A DNA stretch of 9,718 nt from Bacteroidales bacterium (GTDB lineage: Bacteria > Bacteroidota > Bacteroidia > Bacteroidales > P3). A program made the position numbers and the translations under genes. The notes under the pieces are model-generated. The model was not told the origin of the DNA. It searched no databases and saw only the letters and a list, made by a program, of their open reading frames with translations. Numbering within the stretch: the stretch's first letter is position 1; each line of letters opens with the position of its first letter. The stretch lies in NCBI GenBank assembly GCA_012837565.1, contig DUQY01000231.1:1-9718 (forward strand), read 5' to 3'. This document shows positions 1 to 6,477 of the stretch, piece by piece.

Positions 1-122
1 CAATATTCTAAGGATTCTATAATAACATGCTTATATACAGGACGTGTAAAAACATCTACCCAGTCAACAACTGTTGATGTTATAAAATACATTTCCTTTG
101 TAACTCTGTTTTGTATTTGCAT
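1..122 (-). CDS. REP-associated tyrosine transposase (RAYT, Y1_Tnp family), N-terminal fragment cut by window edge
   Basis: Forty codons run from an ATG at 122-120 to the left edge; an in-frame TAA lies two codons upstream, so 122 (or the in-frame ATG at 92-90, residue 11) is the start. The translated piece contains TSTVVDWVDVFTRPVYK followed by HVIIESLEY, which I recognise as the conserved N-terminus of Bacteroidota IS200-like RAYT proteins (pattern YFhTxTVVDWVDVFTR). Family knowledge: these single-copy HUH transposases use a catalytic tyrosine and a His-hydrophobic-His motif to cut and move REP palindromes next to their own gene; those catalytic residues lie beyond the window. The neighbouring palindromes at 142-190 fit this role. 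Whether the gene is intact cannot be seen. Recognition is from memory of the family, without a search. Confidence 0.72.
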   Translation of the reverse strand, partial: MQIQNRVTKEMYFITSTVVDWVDVFTRPVYKHVIIESLEY

Positions 123-141
123 AGCTTATTGTATATCTTAC

Positions 142-190
142 GGATTACAAATCCTTATAATAACATAGTGCGGGATTGCAAATCCCGCAC
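142..190. repeat. REP-like pair of palindromes next to the RAYT gene
   Basis: Two hairpins of the same design lie 20 bases upstream of the transposase start. The first is GGATT-ACA-AATCC (142-154). The second is GTGCGGGATT-GCA-AATCCCGCAC (168-190), a perfect 10-bp stem with a 3-base loop. They share the ATT..AAT core and are 13 bases apart, which is the arrangement expected of a REP pair. Function as a RAYT substrate is inference from the family; the symmetry is seen directly. Confidence 0.75.
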
Positions 191-214
191 GACAAAAAAT
201 CCCGCACGACAAAA
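181..214. repeat. Two tandem copies of a 17-bp unit
   Basis: AATCCCGCACGACAAAA occurs at 181-197 and again, without a gap, at 198-214. The first copy starts with the right arm of the 10-bp palindrome, so the second is an extra half-palindrome added head to tail. The copies end exactly where the Rhs-like reading frame loses its family resemblance. Confidence 0.8.
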
Positions 215-347
215 ATGGCAAGTAAACTAAGTGTTGGGTTTCGTTGCCGTGGTCATCGGTGATATAGGATGCACTGCCTAAGTGGTCGCTGTGGTAGTAG
301 AAGATTGGCTCGCCTTGTGCTTTATGATTATGGTATAAGTCTTCCAT
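213..347 (-). pseudogene. Rhs / YD-repeat core fragment (pseudogene)
   Basis: On the minus strand the frame reads EDLYHNHKAQGEPIFYYHSD, then HLGSASYITDDHGNETQH, then LVYLPF. This is the signature of the RHS-repeat-associated core domain, whose consensus is YYHxDHLGSxxxxTDxxGxxxxxxxYxPFGE. Only about 45 codons survive. Family members run to hundreds or thousands of residues, with YD repeats before this point and a toxin or variable tip after it. The match stops at PF, precisely where the 17-bp repeats begin; the frame then runs through the palindromes to a stop at 138 and encodes nothing family-like. Upstream of about 347 the resemblance also vanishes, although the frame stays open to an ATG at 374. 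It is best read as a dead remnant of a polymorphic-toxin or wall-associated Rhs gene, cut on both sides. Confidence 0.8.
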
Positions 348-374
348 TATATTAATTCTTAAATGACAAGGCAA

Positions 375-563
375 AACTAATATTTATTTTTCTAATTTCC
401 AAATATTTTCCATTGATTTGCATTGTTTTATCTTACAAATTATTTATCGGGTTACCGCTTGCACACTAAGAAATCCTTATATGTAATACAGTGCGGGTGT
501 ATTTATCAACTTGTTGCTTTGGTTGGAAAGAAAGCTTGAAAGGGGAATGAAATATATTTATTG
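375..563. other. Gene-free spacer with a degenerate REP copy
   Basis: No convincing reading frame was seen. The only structure is at 471-497 (listed separately). The stretch is AT-rich and unremarkable. Confidence 0.5.
471..497. repeat. Degenerate second copy of the REP-region sequence
   Basis: AAATCCTTATA followed eight bases later by AGTGCGGG repeats the arrangement at 149-174, where the same two blocks (11 and 8 bases, identical) are separated by seven bases. The right half of the palindrome is missing here. The two copies are in the same orientation and bracket the Rhs remnant, about 322 bp apart. Confidence 0.6.
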
Positions 564-653
564 CTACAAAGGTGTCATCCCTACGGGATTTTGTTGAGGG
601 TAATATTATATTTAATAAATATTTGTAGCTCCGTAGGTGCGACACCTTTGTAG
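564..653. repeat. 90-bp inverted-repeat element (MITE- or REP-like)
   Basis: CTACAAAGGTGTC (564-576) is the exact reverse complement of 641-653. After a three-base mismatch zone the symmetry continues for seven base pairs (CCTACGG at 580-586 with 631-637). The arms enclose about 40 AT-rich bases with no gene. The left arm holds its own small hairpin, TCCC-TAC-GGGA (578-588). Sequences of this type (CTACAAA...CCTACGG) are, to my memory, dispersed widely in Bacteroidota genomes. No transposase is inside, so if mobile it is non-autonomous. Confidence 0.75.
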
Positions 654-680
654 GGAAGTGAATATGTAGGGGAAAACCAT

Positions 681-836
681 CTATTTCTCGTGCGAAAATA
701 TAAATACTGTGCGATGGGAAAAAGAGGGGACATTTATAAAAAAAGGTGGGATATAAATATAAAAAGGTGGGACATAAATTTGAAAAGAAGGGGTCTTTAG
801 GAAACGCCGTTTTAATTTCTTGAAACAGCGTTTCAT
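681..836 (-). CDS. Doubtful 51-aa heptad-repeat reading frame within the 21-bp array
   Basis: An ATG at 836-834 opens a frame of 51 codons that ends in TAG at 681. Because the DNA period is 21, the frame reads as heptads: basic ones such as KKMKRCF and KKLKRRF, then hydrophobic proline-containing ones such as IYVPPFY and IYIPPFF. The frame is open upstream to a TGA at 915-917, adding two more heptads (TKLKRYN, NLLKRCF) without another ATG. No promoter or ribosome binding site is evident. I know no protein of this design with an assigned function; it may simply be the translation of a non-coding repeat. Recorded because the whole array is open in this frame. Confidence 0.15.
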   Translation of the reverse strand: MKRCFKKLKRRFLKTPSFQIYVPPFYIYIPPFFINVPSFSHRTVFIFSHEK

Positions 837-884
837 TTTTTTAAAACAGCGTTTCAGTAAATTGTTATAGCGTTTTAATTTTGT
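722..884. repeat. Tandem array with an exact 21-bp period, two sub-families
   Basis: The first half has GGG at 727, 748, 769 and 790, each exactly 21 bases apart, in units like AAGGTGGGACATAAATTTGA. The second half has a CG-containing core ending at 809, 830, 851 and 872, again exactly 21 apart, in units like GAAACAGCGTTTC (a GAAAC-AGC-GTTTC palindrome) plus eight AT-rich bases. That gives eight degenerate units with no spacers. The phase shifts by four bases at the junction near 801-805. The array could be a minisatellite or coding for heptads (see the small reading frame at 681-836). Confidence 0.8.
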
Positions 885-955
885 GGGGTTTTTGGTTATG
901 TTTTCGGCTTGTTTTCAGAGCCAACGTTTCCTCCGCTATATGGAATTACAAATCA

Positions 956-1223
956 TAATTGGCTGGAGTATATGGCTTTTCACCAAGATATGATTTTTAT
1001 ATTAGATAGGAGAAATACTTATAGGTCATATCGTCTTTGGGAACCTCTTCGGCGTTCAATCTTTGAATATCTGATTCCATTATCTTGTCTCTATATTTTG
1101 TACCTTTATAAATAACAGTTTAGAGATATACCCTCAACTTCGCCAGAAGCAACTATATTGATTGTGGCAGATTCTACCGAAGACATTAGCTGAGCATCAA
1201 AACCTATACTTGCAAGTCTTTCA
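956..1223 (-). pseudogene. Possible decayed coding remnants downstream of the S41 protease
   Basis: Directly past the protease stop, one minus frame reads FNERLASIGFDAQLMSSVES then ATINIVASGEVEGISLN, ending at 1106. The next frame over continues with IYKGTKYRDKIMESDIQRLN and AEEVPKDDMTYKYFSYLI to a TAA at 997. It then goes on after that stop with SYLGEKPYTPANYDL to a second TAA at 958-960. The composition looks protein-like rather than random, and the pieces adjoin, suggesting one gene broken by a frameshift and stop codons. An ATG at 1080 would give an intact 27-residue peptide, but there is no supporting signal. I do not recognise the family with any confidence. The alternative is chance openness in AT-rich DNA. 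Confidence 0.25.
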
Positions 1224-2831
1224 TTAAAATTTACTTTCAAAGTATGGCAGGGCTTTTTGCAAGTCTTCGTCAAGTTGTAGGAAGATTGAATAATAGTATT
1301 TGTCTTCAAAGAGTGATTGAGCTATATAGGCTTTCATTAGAAGTAGGATTTCTTTCTTGTCGTTACCTATTTGAAGATTGTTTGACACTCCATTCTTTGC
1401 TGCATACTGTTTCATCTCATTAAATAGTCCTTCACTTACATTAAAGTCTTTAATAAAAGCTTCGCCATTATTATATTGCTTGAAGTTGTTCCTATGTTTG
1501 TCTATGTAATCGAAACAGAACTTATATAGTAAGCCTTTCTTAAGTAGTTCGGAATAGTATTCGGATTTTTTGTAATTATAGTATGGTAGTTCAATATCTG
1601 GTTCTATTCCTCCTCCACCATAAACTATTCGGCCTTTCTTGGTTGTGAATTTAAGACTATCTGGATGTGCAATTGTGTCTTTGTCACCCTTACTCATGTT
1701 TGCATATCTTTGTATAAAGTCTTCAAAGTATTGGTCTGGGTCGCCACTTACGTAATGCCTTTGTATGCTTCTGCCTGATGGGGTATAGTATCGGGAAACT
1801 GTTATTCTAACTGCTGAACCATCGGGTAATACTTTCTGTTCTTGAACTAAGCCTTTCCCAAATGTCCTCCTACCTATTACCATTGCTCTATCGTTGTCTT
1901 GTACCGCTCCACTCACAATTTCGGATGCTGAGGCTGAAAGTTCATCTATTAGTATAATTAGCTTACCTTGTTCAAAAAGCCCTCCACTTGTTGCAACCAT
2001 ATCATAACGATCTCTTTTTCTACCTTTGGTATATACAACTAAATCATTAGCTGGAAGGAACTGGTCGGCTACCCTATAAGCTTGTTCTAAGTATCCTCCA
2101 CCATTGCCTCTAAGGTCAAAAACAAGTTGTTTCATTCCTTTACTCTTTAATTTAGAAAGGGCATCAATTACTTCTTGATCTGTTGTTTGAGAAAACTGAC
2201 TTAGTCTTATATATCCTGTCTTTGCATCAAGCATTCCTGAATAATCAACACTAAAGGTCGGTATCTCATCTCTCTTAACAATGAATGGAATTAGCCTTCC
2301 AACGCCTTCTCTCTTTACTCCAAGCTTTACATCCGTACCTTTCTTGCCTTTAAGAATTCGCATCACATCTGCATTCTCTATTTTCTTCCCTGCCCAATTG
2401 GTATCATTTACAGTAACTATTCTATCTCCTGCCATAACGCCAGCCTTAATTGATGGTCCGCCCTTAACTGGTTGAATCACTACTATTGTATCTTCAATTA
2501 TTCTAAACTGAACTCCTATGCCATCAAAGCCTCCTTGAAGGGATTCTTGCTCTGCCTTAAATTGCTGAGCAGTTAAATAGGTTGTGTGCGGGTCAAGTTG
2601 TTGTAGGAATGAAGAAATAAATGTATCTGAAATTGAATCCATATCAACCTCATCGACATATTCTTTATCAATAAGGTTAATGATATAGGCAAATTTACTT
2701 GCAAGTTCAGTCTTAGTGGAAGAAAGAAAGTTTTTGTTAGTACCTTCTTTCGGCAATATATAATAACCTAATACTATTCCTAATATTAAAGAGATTGCAA
2801 CTATAAGTGGTGTCCTTGCCTTATTATTCAT
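1224..2831 (-). CDS. S41 family C-terminal processing peptidase (CtpA-like) with PDZ domain
   Basis: 535 residues. A short basic N-terminus and a hydrophobic stretch (residues 8-25) give an uncleaved anchor or signal, so the protease should act in the periplasm. LDPHTTYL (79-86) is the usual start of the family's helical region. A PDZ domain follows at about 97-185, with GIGVQF at its head and GVMAGDRIVTVN in the ligand-binding fold. The catalytic S41 core spans about 200-360: GYIRLSQF, FDLRGNGGG (238-246), SASASEI with the nucleophile Ser301, and RRTFGKG with the general base Lys326. The Ser-Lys distance of 25 matches E. coli Prc. Residues 360-535 form a C-terminal extension seen in Bacteroidota members. 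The start is 17 bp after the lysS stop, so co-transcription with lysS is likely. The substrate cannot be told. Confidence 0.93.
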   Translation of the reverse strand: MNNKARTPLIVAISLILGIVLGYYILPKEGTNKNFLSSTKTELASKFAYIINLIDKEYVDEVDMDSISDTFISSFLQQLDPHTTYLTAQQFKAEQESLQGGFDGIGVQFRIIEDTIVVIQPVKGGPSIKAGVMAGDRIVTVNDTNWAGKKIENADVMRILKGKKGTDVKLGVKREGVGRLIPFIVKRDEIPTFSVDYSGMLDAKTGYIRLSQFSQTTDQEVIDALSKLKSKGMKQLVFDLRGNGGGYLEQAYRVADQFLPANDLVVYTKGRKRDRYDMVATSGGLFEQGKLIILIDELSASASEIVSGAVQDNDRAMVIGRRTFGKGLVQEQKVLPDGSAVRITVSRYYTPSGRSIQRHYVSGDPDQYFEDFIQRYANMSKGDKDTIAHPDSLKFTTKKGRIVYGGGGIEPDIELPYYNYKKSEYYSELLKKGLLYKFCFDYIDKHRNNFKQYNNGEAFIKDFNVSEGLFNEMKQYAAKNGVSNNLQIGNDKKEILLLMKAYIAQSLFEDKYYYSIFLQLDEDLQKALPYFESKF

Positions 2832-2848
2832 TTTCCGTGATTTGTTTT

Positions 2849-4393
2849 CTACTTTTCTACTTCTTCTTGAGTATTATTGTCTGCTGTTTTCTCTGGTTTC
2901 ATTTGAGGGAAGAAAAGAACATCTTGTATGGATGGGGTATTGGTCATAAACATTGTTAACCTATCTATGCCTATTCCCATTCCTGAGGTTGGTGGCATTC
3001 CATATTCAAGTGCTCTAACAAAGTCGTGGTCTATAAACATTGCCTCGTCATCTCCTCTTTCTTGTAGTTTAAGTTGTTGTTGGAAACGATCTAATTGGTC
3101 TATTGGGTCATTAAGTTCGGAGTATGCATTTGCAAGTTCTTTTCCGTTAACAAATAGCTCAAAGCGTTCGGTTAGGTCTTCACTTTGGCGATGCTGTTTT
3201 GTTAGTGGAGACATTTCTTTTGGATAATCATATATAAATGTTGGCTGAATATAATGATGTTCACATTTTTCTCCAAAAATCTCATCAATTAGTTTTCCTT
3301 TTCCCATTGTGGCATCTACCTCAATTCCCATTTCCTTACATGCATCAAACAAAGCCTTTTCATCCATTTTTGTTATGTCGTAGCCAGTGTATTCTAAAAT
3401 AGCTTCGCTCATTCTAACTCTTTTGTATGGCCTTTTAAAGTCTACTTCCTTATCTCCAATTGTTATATTTGTTTTACCATTAATTGATATTGCAACTTTT
3501 TCAATCATTTCTTCAGTGAAATCCATCATCCAAAAATAATCCTTGAAGGCAACATAAATTTCCATACAAGTGAATTCAGGATTATGAGTTCTATCCATTC
3601 CTTCATTTCTGAAATTACGGGAAAATTCATAAACCCCATCAAAACCACCAACAATTAGGCGTTTTAGGTATAATTCATTTGCAATTCTAAGATAGAGTGG
3701 GATATCGAGTGCATTATGGTGCGTTGTAAATGGTCTTGCTGCTGCACCTCCTGGAATTGGTTGAAGAACCGGAGTTTCAACTTCAAGGTATCCTTTTTCA
3801 TTAAAGAAATCACGCATAGTATTTATTATCTTTGTTCTTTTAATAAATACATCTCTAACCTCTGGATTAACAATTAGGTCTAAGTATCGTTGGCGGTATC
3901 TTTGTTCTGGGTTGGTGAAAGCATCGTATATCACTCCATCTTTTTCCTTTACAATAGGAAGTGGACGAATAGATTTTGAAAGAACGGTCAATTCTTTAAC
4001 GTGAATTGAGGTCTCTCCCATTTGAGTTACAAAGACATAACCCTTAACTCCTATGATATCGCCTATGTCTAATAGCTTTTTGAAAACAGTATTATACATA
4101 GTTTTATCTTCCCCCTCACAAATCTCATCACGTTTTATATATAGCTGAATCTTGCCAATGCTATCTTGAATAACCACAAATGATGCTGCTCCCATAATTC
4201 TACGAGACATTATCCTACCTGCAATTGACACCTCTTGGAAAAGGGTATTGTCCTCTGGGTATTTCTCTAATATCTCTTTTGAGTGTGCATTAATTTCATA
4301 AAGTGGTGCTGGATATGGATTTATCCCTAACTCTCGCATTTGATCTGCTGCCTGACGACGTAATATTTCCTGTTCGCTAAGTTCTGTACTCAT
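2849..4393 (-). CDS. lysS: Lysine--tRNA ligase, class II
   Basis: 514 residues. It charges tRNA-Lys with lysine in the cytoplasm. The anticodon-binding OB fold lies at about 53-140 (SIAGRIMSRRIMGAASFVVI at its start). The class II catalytic core shows motif 1 (YLEVETPVLQPIPGGAAARP, 202-221), motif 2 (EFSRNFRNEGMDRTHNPEFT, 256-275, with the ATP-binding Arg262) and motif 3 (GMGIGIDRLTMF, 471-482, with Arg478). The HNPEFT and ELANAYSELNDP elements are specific to LysRS. It ends with a charged tail after FFPQMKP. Length is close to the E. coli enzyme; I recall some Bacteroidota enzymes carrying a longer C-terminal extension, absent here with no sign of a frameshift. A TAnnTTTG box lies 30 bases upstream, so it is probably the first gene of a lysS-protease unit. 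Confidence 0.97.
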   Translation of the reverse strand: MSTELSEQEILRRQAADQMRELGINPYPAPLYEINAHSKEILEKYPEDNTLFQEVSIAGRIMSRRIMGAASFVVIQDSIGKIQLYIKRDEICEGEDKTMYNTVFKKLLDIGDIIGVKGYVFVTQMGETSIHVKELTVLSKSIRPLPIVKEKDGVIYDAFTNPEQRYRQRYLDLIVNPEVRDVFIKRTKIINTMRDFFNEKGYLEVETPVLQPIPGGAAARPFTTHHNALDIPLYLRIANELYLKRLIVGGFDGVYEFSRNFRNEGMDRTHNPEFTCMEIYVAFKDYFWMMDFTEEMIEKVAISINGKTNITIGDKEVDFKRPYKRVRMSEAILEYTGYDITKMDEKALFDACKEMGIEVDATMGKGKLIDEIFGEKCEHHYIQPTFIYDYPKEMSPLTKQHRQSEDLTERFELFVNGKELANAYSELNDPIDQLDRFQQQLKLQERGDDEAMFIDHDFVRALEYGMPPTSGMGIGIDRLTMFMTNTPSIQDVLFFPQMKPEKTADNNTQEEVEK

Positions 4394-4422
4394 AGTATTT
4401 TCAAATTAAAAAAATCAAAGTG

Positions 4423-4454
4423 CAAATTTACGTGATTTATTAATTTATATCTAA
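4423..4454 (-). promoter_or_regulatory. Probable lysS promoter (Bacteroides type)
   Basis: Reading the minus strand, TAAATTTG (4430 to 4423) matches the -7 consensus TAnnTTTG. TTAG sits 20 bases upstream (4454-4451), one mismatch from the TTTG -33 box. The -7 box lies 29 bases before the lysS ATG and downstream of the tRNA terminator, so lysS would have its own start. Confidence 0.55.
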
Positions 4455-4499
4455 TTTTTGGTTGAAATTCTATTAATAAAGAAGTTCTTAGATATATAT

Positions 4500-4533
4500 A
4501 AAAAGAAAAAGGACAGCATAAAGCCATCCTTTT
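4500..4533 (-). terminator. Intrinsic terminator of the initiator tRNA
   Basis: The minus strand reads AAGGATGGC-TTTAT-GCTGTCCTT followed by TTTCTTTTT. This is a nine-pair stem, extendable by two A-T pairs. Two of the pairs are G-U only when the minus strand is transcribed; on the plus strand they would be A-C mismatches. Stem symmetry therefore fixes the direction. It lies 25 bases after the tRNA 3' end. Confidence 0.85.
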
Positions 4534-4557
4534 CAAAACAATTATAATTAACCTTTG

Positions 4558-4629
<72 letters not shown>

Positions 4630-4644
4630 TCCTCTTTGGTTTTG

Positions 4645-4675
4645 CAAAAGTACCACTTTATTTATAACTACCAAA
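4645..4675 (-). promoter_or_regulatory. Promoter of the initiator tRNA
   Basis: On the minus strand TTTG (4675-4672) is followed by exactly 19 bases and then TACTTTTG (4652-4645). This is a full match to the Bacteroidota sigma-70 pattern TTTG-N19-TAnnTTTG. The -7 box ends 15 bases before the mature tRNA 5' end, leaving a very short leader for RNase P to remove. Confidence 0.85.
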
Positions 4676-4730
4676 GGAAATCAAGTAATTCTTTTGCTGT
4701 TAACCAATTTTTATTTTGAAATACTATCTA

Positions 4731-4777
4731 AAAGACTATATTTGATTGAATTAAGAATATCATTTATTTTAGTCTTT
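4731..4777 (-). terminator. Possible weak stem at the 3' end of the S4-domain gene
   Basis: AAAGACTA (4731-4738) pairs with TAGTCTTT (4770-4777). The eight-pair stem takes in the stop codon and has a 31-base loop. A short T-rich run follows on the minus strand. The loop is long for an intrinsic terminator, so this is only a candidate end of the nadC-to-S4 unit. Confidence 0.25.
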
Positions 4778-5137
4778 AAATGTCTCAATATCTCTTCTTT
4801 CTTTCTTTGTTGGTCTTCCTGCTCCCCTGTCTCTTTGTTCGAAGGCAAACTTTCTTGCTATCTCTATTCTCTCATATTCTTCCTTGGGGGTTAGATCTAT
4901 CATATATTTTTCCACAAGCTTAGCCCCAACTCTTGAGCCAAGCAGCTCTTTAACCTCAACCGTTCTTTTTAGCTGGTCAATATTAACTTCATATACATCG
5001 CCTACATTAACATCCTTAGAGGCTTTTGCTATAATCCCCTTATGAGTTACCTTCCCTAAGCGACATGAGTCGGTTGCTAAGGCTCTGGTCTTATATAATC
5101 TTACTGACCAAAGCCATTTATCTAATCTTACTGCCAT
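4769..5137 (-). CDS. S4-domain RNA-binding protein, Hsp15/HslR-like
   Basis: 122 residues, cytoplasmic. The S4 RNA-binding fold occupies about residues 2-50: VRLDKWLWSVRLYKTRALAT at its head, then GKVTHKG and the closing GDVYEV strand. This order and the tail RGAGRPTKKERRDIE match the Hsp15 (HslR) family. In E. coli, Hsp15 binds 50S subunits that carry a stranded nascent chain with peptidyl-tRNA and helps recycle them; the same role here is inference. Two-thirds of the tail is charged, which suits RNA contact. The ATG is 14 bp after the der stop, so it is probably the last gene of the nadC-yihY-der unit and is expressed with another ribosome factor. Confidence 0.88.
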   Translation of the reverse strand: MAVRLDKWLWSVRLYKTRALATDSCRLGKVTHKGIIAKASKDVNVGDVYEVNIDQLKRTVEVKELLGSRVGAKLVEKYMIDLTPKEEYERIEIARKFAFEQRDRGAGRPTKKERRDIETFKD

Positions 5138-5151
5138 AAGACATTACATTT

Positions 5152-6468
5152 TTAACTCTCTCTAAAATAAATAATTACTGGAACTCCATTAAAGTCGTAC
5201 AACTCACGCATTCTGTTTTCAACAAATCGTTTATATGGTTCCTTAACATATTGTGGTAGGTTGCAATAGAAAACAAATTGAGGGTAAGGAGTTTTAAGCT
5301 GAGTAATATATTTAACTTTTACTAGCTTTCCTTTATATGCAGGAGGTGGGTTTTGTTCTTTTACAATTGGTAGAAGGTCTTCGTTAAGTCTTGAAGTAGT
5401 TATTCTTCTTGTTCTATTTTCAAACACTTGCTTAGCTGTTTCAAGAACTTTAAAGATTCTTTGCTTATTGATTACTGAGGTGAAAATAATAGGCACATCA
5501 TTAAATGGAGCTATCTTCCTTCTAATCTTCTCTTCAAATTCTTTTGAAGTATTGGTCTCCTTTTCAATTAAGTCCCATTTATTAACAACAACAACTACTC
5601 CCTTATGGTTTCTTTGAATCAGACTAAATAGGTTAAGATCTTGTGACTCTAAGCCCTCGGATGCATCTAACATAAGAATACATATATCACTTGCCTCAAT
5701 TGACCTTATTGAACGCATAACTGAATAGAATTCTATATCCTCAGATACTTTTCCTTTTTTCCTTACTCCTGCTGTATCAACAATAACAAAATCAAAGCCA
5801 AAAAGGTTATAACGTGTGTTTAATGAGTCACGAGTTGTTCCTGAAACATCTGTTACTATATTTCTTTCCTGACCTATCAAAGCATTTATTAAAGAACTCT
5901 TCCCAACATTTGGTCTTCCTACTACTGTTATCTTTGGTAAGGCTAATTCAATATCTTCAGCCTCTTCTTCTTCTATCTCAAAGTCTTTAACAAGTTCATC
6001 AAGCATATCTCCTGTTCCTGAACCATTGATTGCAGATATACTATATATGTCCCCAAGACCTAAGGAATAGAATTCAGCATCATCGAATGCTCTTTTTGTA
6101 TTATCTACTTTATTGGCAACAAGCATAACTTTCTTATCTGTTCTTCTTAGCAGTTGAGCAACGTCCTGATCCATTGGAGTAAGACCTTCTTTAACATCAA
6201 CCAAAAAGATTATTGAATCGGCTTCTTCAATTGCTAAGATTACTTGTTTACGGATTTCTCCCTCAAACGCATCATCGCTTCCCATAATATAACCACCTGT
6301 GTCAATTACAGAAAACTCTTTCCCATTCCAATTACTTTTACCATAATGACGATCACGTGTTACCCCTGACGATTCATGAATTATGGCTTGTCTTGATTCT
6401 ATTAAACGATTAAAAAGAGTTGATTTTCCAACATTGGGTCTTCCAACTATAGCTACTATTTTTCCCAT
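5152..6468 (-). CDS. der: Ribosome biogenesis GTPase Der (EngA), two G domains
   Basis: 438 residues, the usual family length. Two GTP-binding domains are arranged in tandem, followed by a KH-like domain. G domain 1 has GRPNVGKST (9-17), DTGG (56-59) and NKVD (119-122). An acidic linker (164-176) precedes G domain 2, with GRPNVGKSS (184-192), DTAG (231-234) and NKWD (296-299). The G5 region of domain 2 reads TSVIN where SALxG is common. Residues 350-438 form the KH-like domain, ending in a typical GVPVIIYFRES. Der is essential for late 50S assembly in bacteria studied. The ATG lies 9 bp after the stop of the membrane-protein gene, so the two are almost certainly co-transcribed; no clear Shine-Dalgarno sequence is seen, as usual in the phylum. 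Confidence 0.97.
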   Translation of the reverse strand: MGKIVAIVGRPNVGKSTLFNRLIESRQAIIHESSGVTRDRHYGKSNWNGKEFSVIDTGGYIMGSDDAFEGEIRKQVILAIEEADSIIFLVDVKEGLTPMDQDVAQLLRRTDKKVMLVANKVDNTKRAFDDAEFYSLGLGDIYSISAINGSGTGDMLDELVKDFEIEEEEAEDIELALPKITVVGRPNVGKSSLINALIGQERNIVTDVSGTTRDSLNTRYNLFGFDFVIVDTAGVRKKGKVSEDIEFYSVMRSIRSIEASDICILMLDASEGLESQDLNLFSLIQRNHKGVVVVVNKWDLIEKETNTSKEFEEKIRRKIAPFNDVPIIFTSVINKQRIFKVLETAKQVFENRTRRITTSRLNEDLLPIVKEQNPPPAYKGKLVKVKYITQLKTPYPQFVFYCNLPQYVKEPYKRFVENRMRELYDFNGVPVIIYFRES

Positions 6469-6477
6469 ATTATTATA

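Noticed and set aside
138..212. C-terminal part of the Rhs-like frame
   Set aside because: It is translation of the palindromes and 17-bp repeats, not Rhs sequence.
722..884. CRISPR array
   Set aside because: Units are contiguous with no unique spacers, a 21-bp period is too short, and no cas gene is present.
909..1115. A 68-codon plus-strand frame starting at TTG
   Set aside because: TTG start, no ribosome site or promoter, no recognisable motif, and the opposite strand looks more protein-like.
1..1223. A complete novel defence or toxin system
   Set aside because: Only fragments and repeats are present. No intact effector, nuclease, immunity gene or regulator could be found in this tract.
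1106..1309. A 67-codon minus frame overlapping the end of the S41 protease
   Set aside because: Its first half is a shadow of the protease gene. Only the part beyond 1224 was kept, as a possible remnant.
2849..2900. Truncation of lysS, since some relatives have a longer enzyme
   Set aside because: All catalytic motifs are present, the length equals the E. coli enzyme, and the 17-bp gap to the protease leaves no room for a lost extension.
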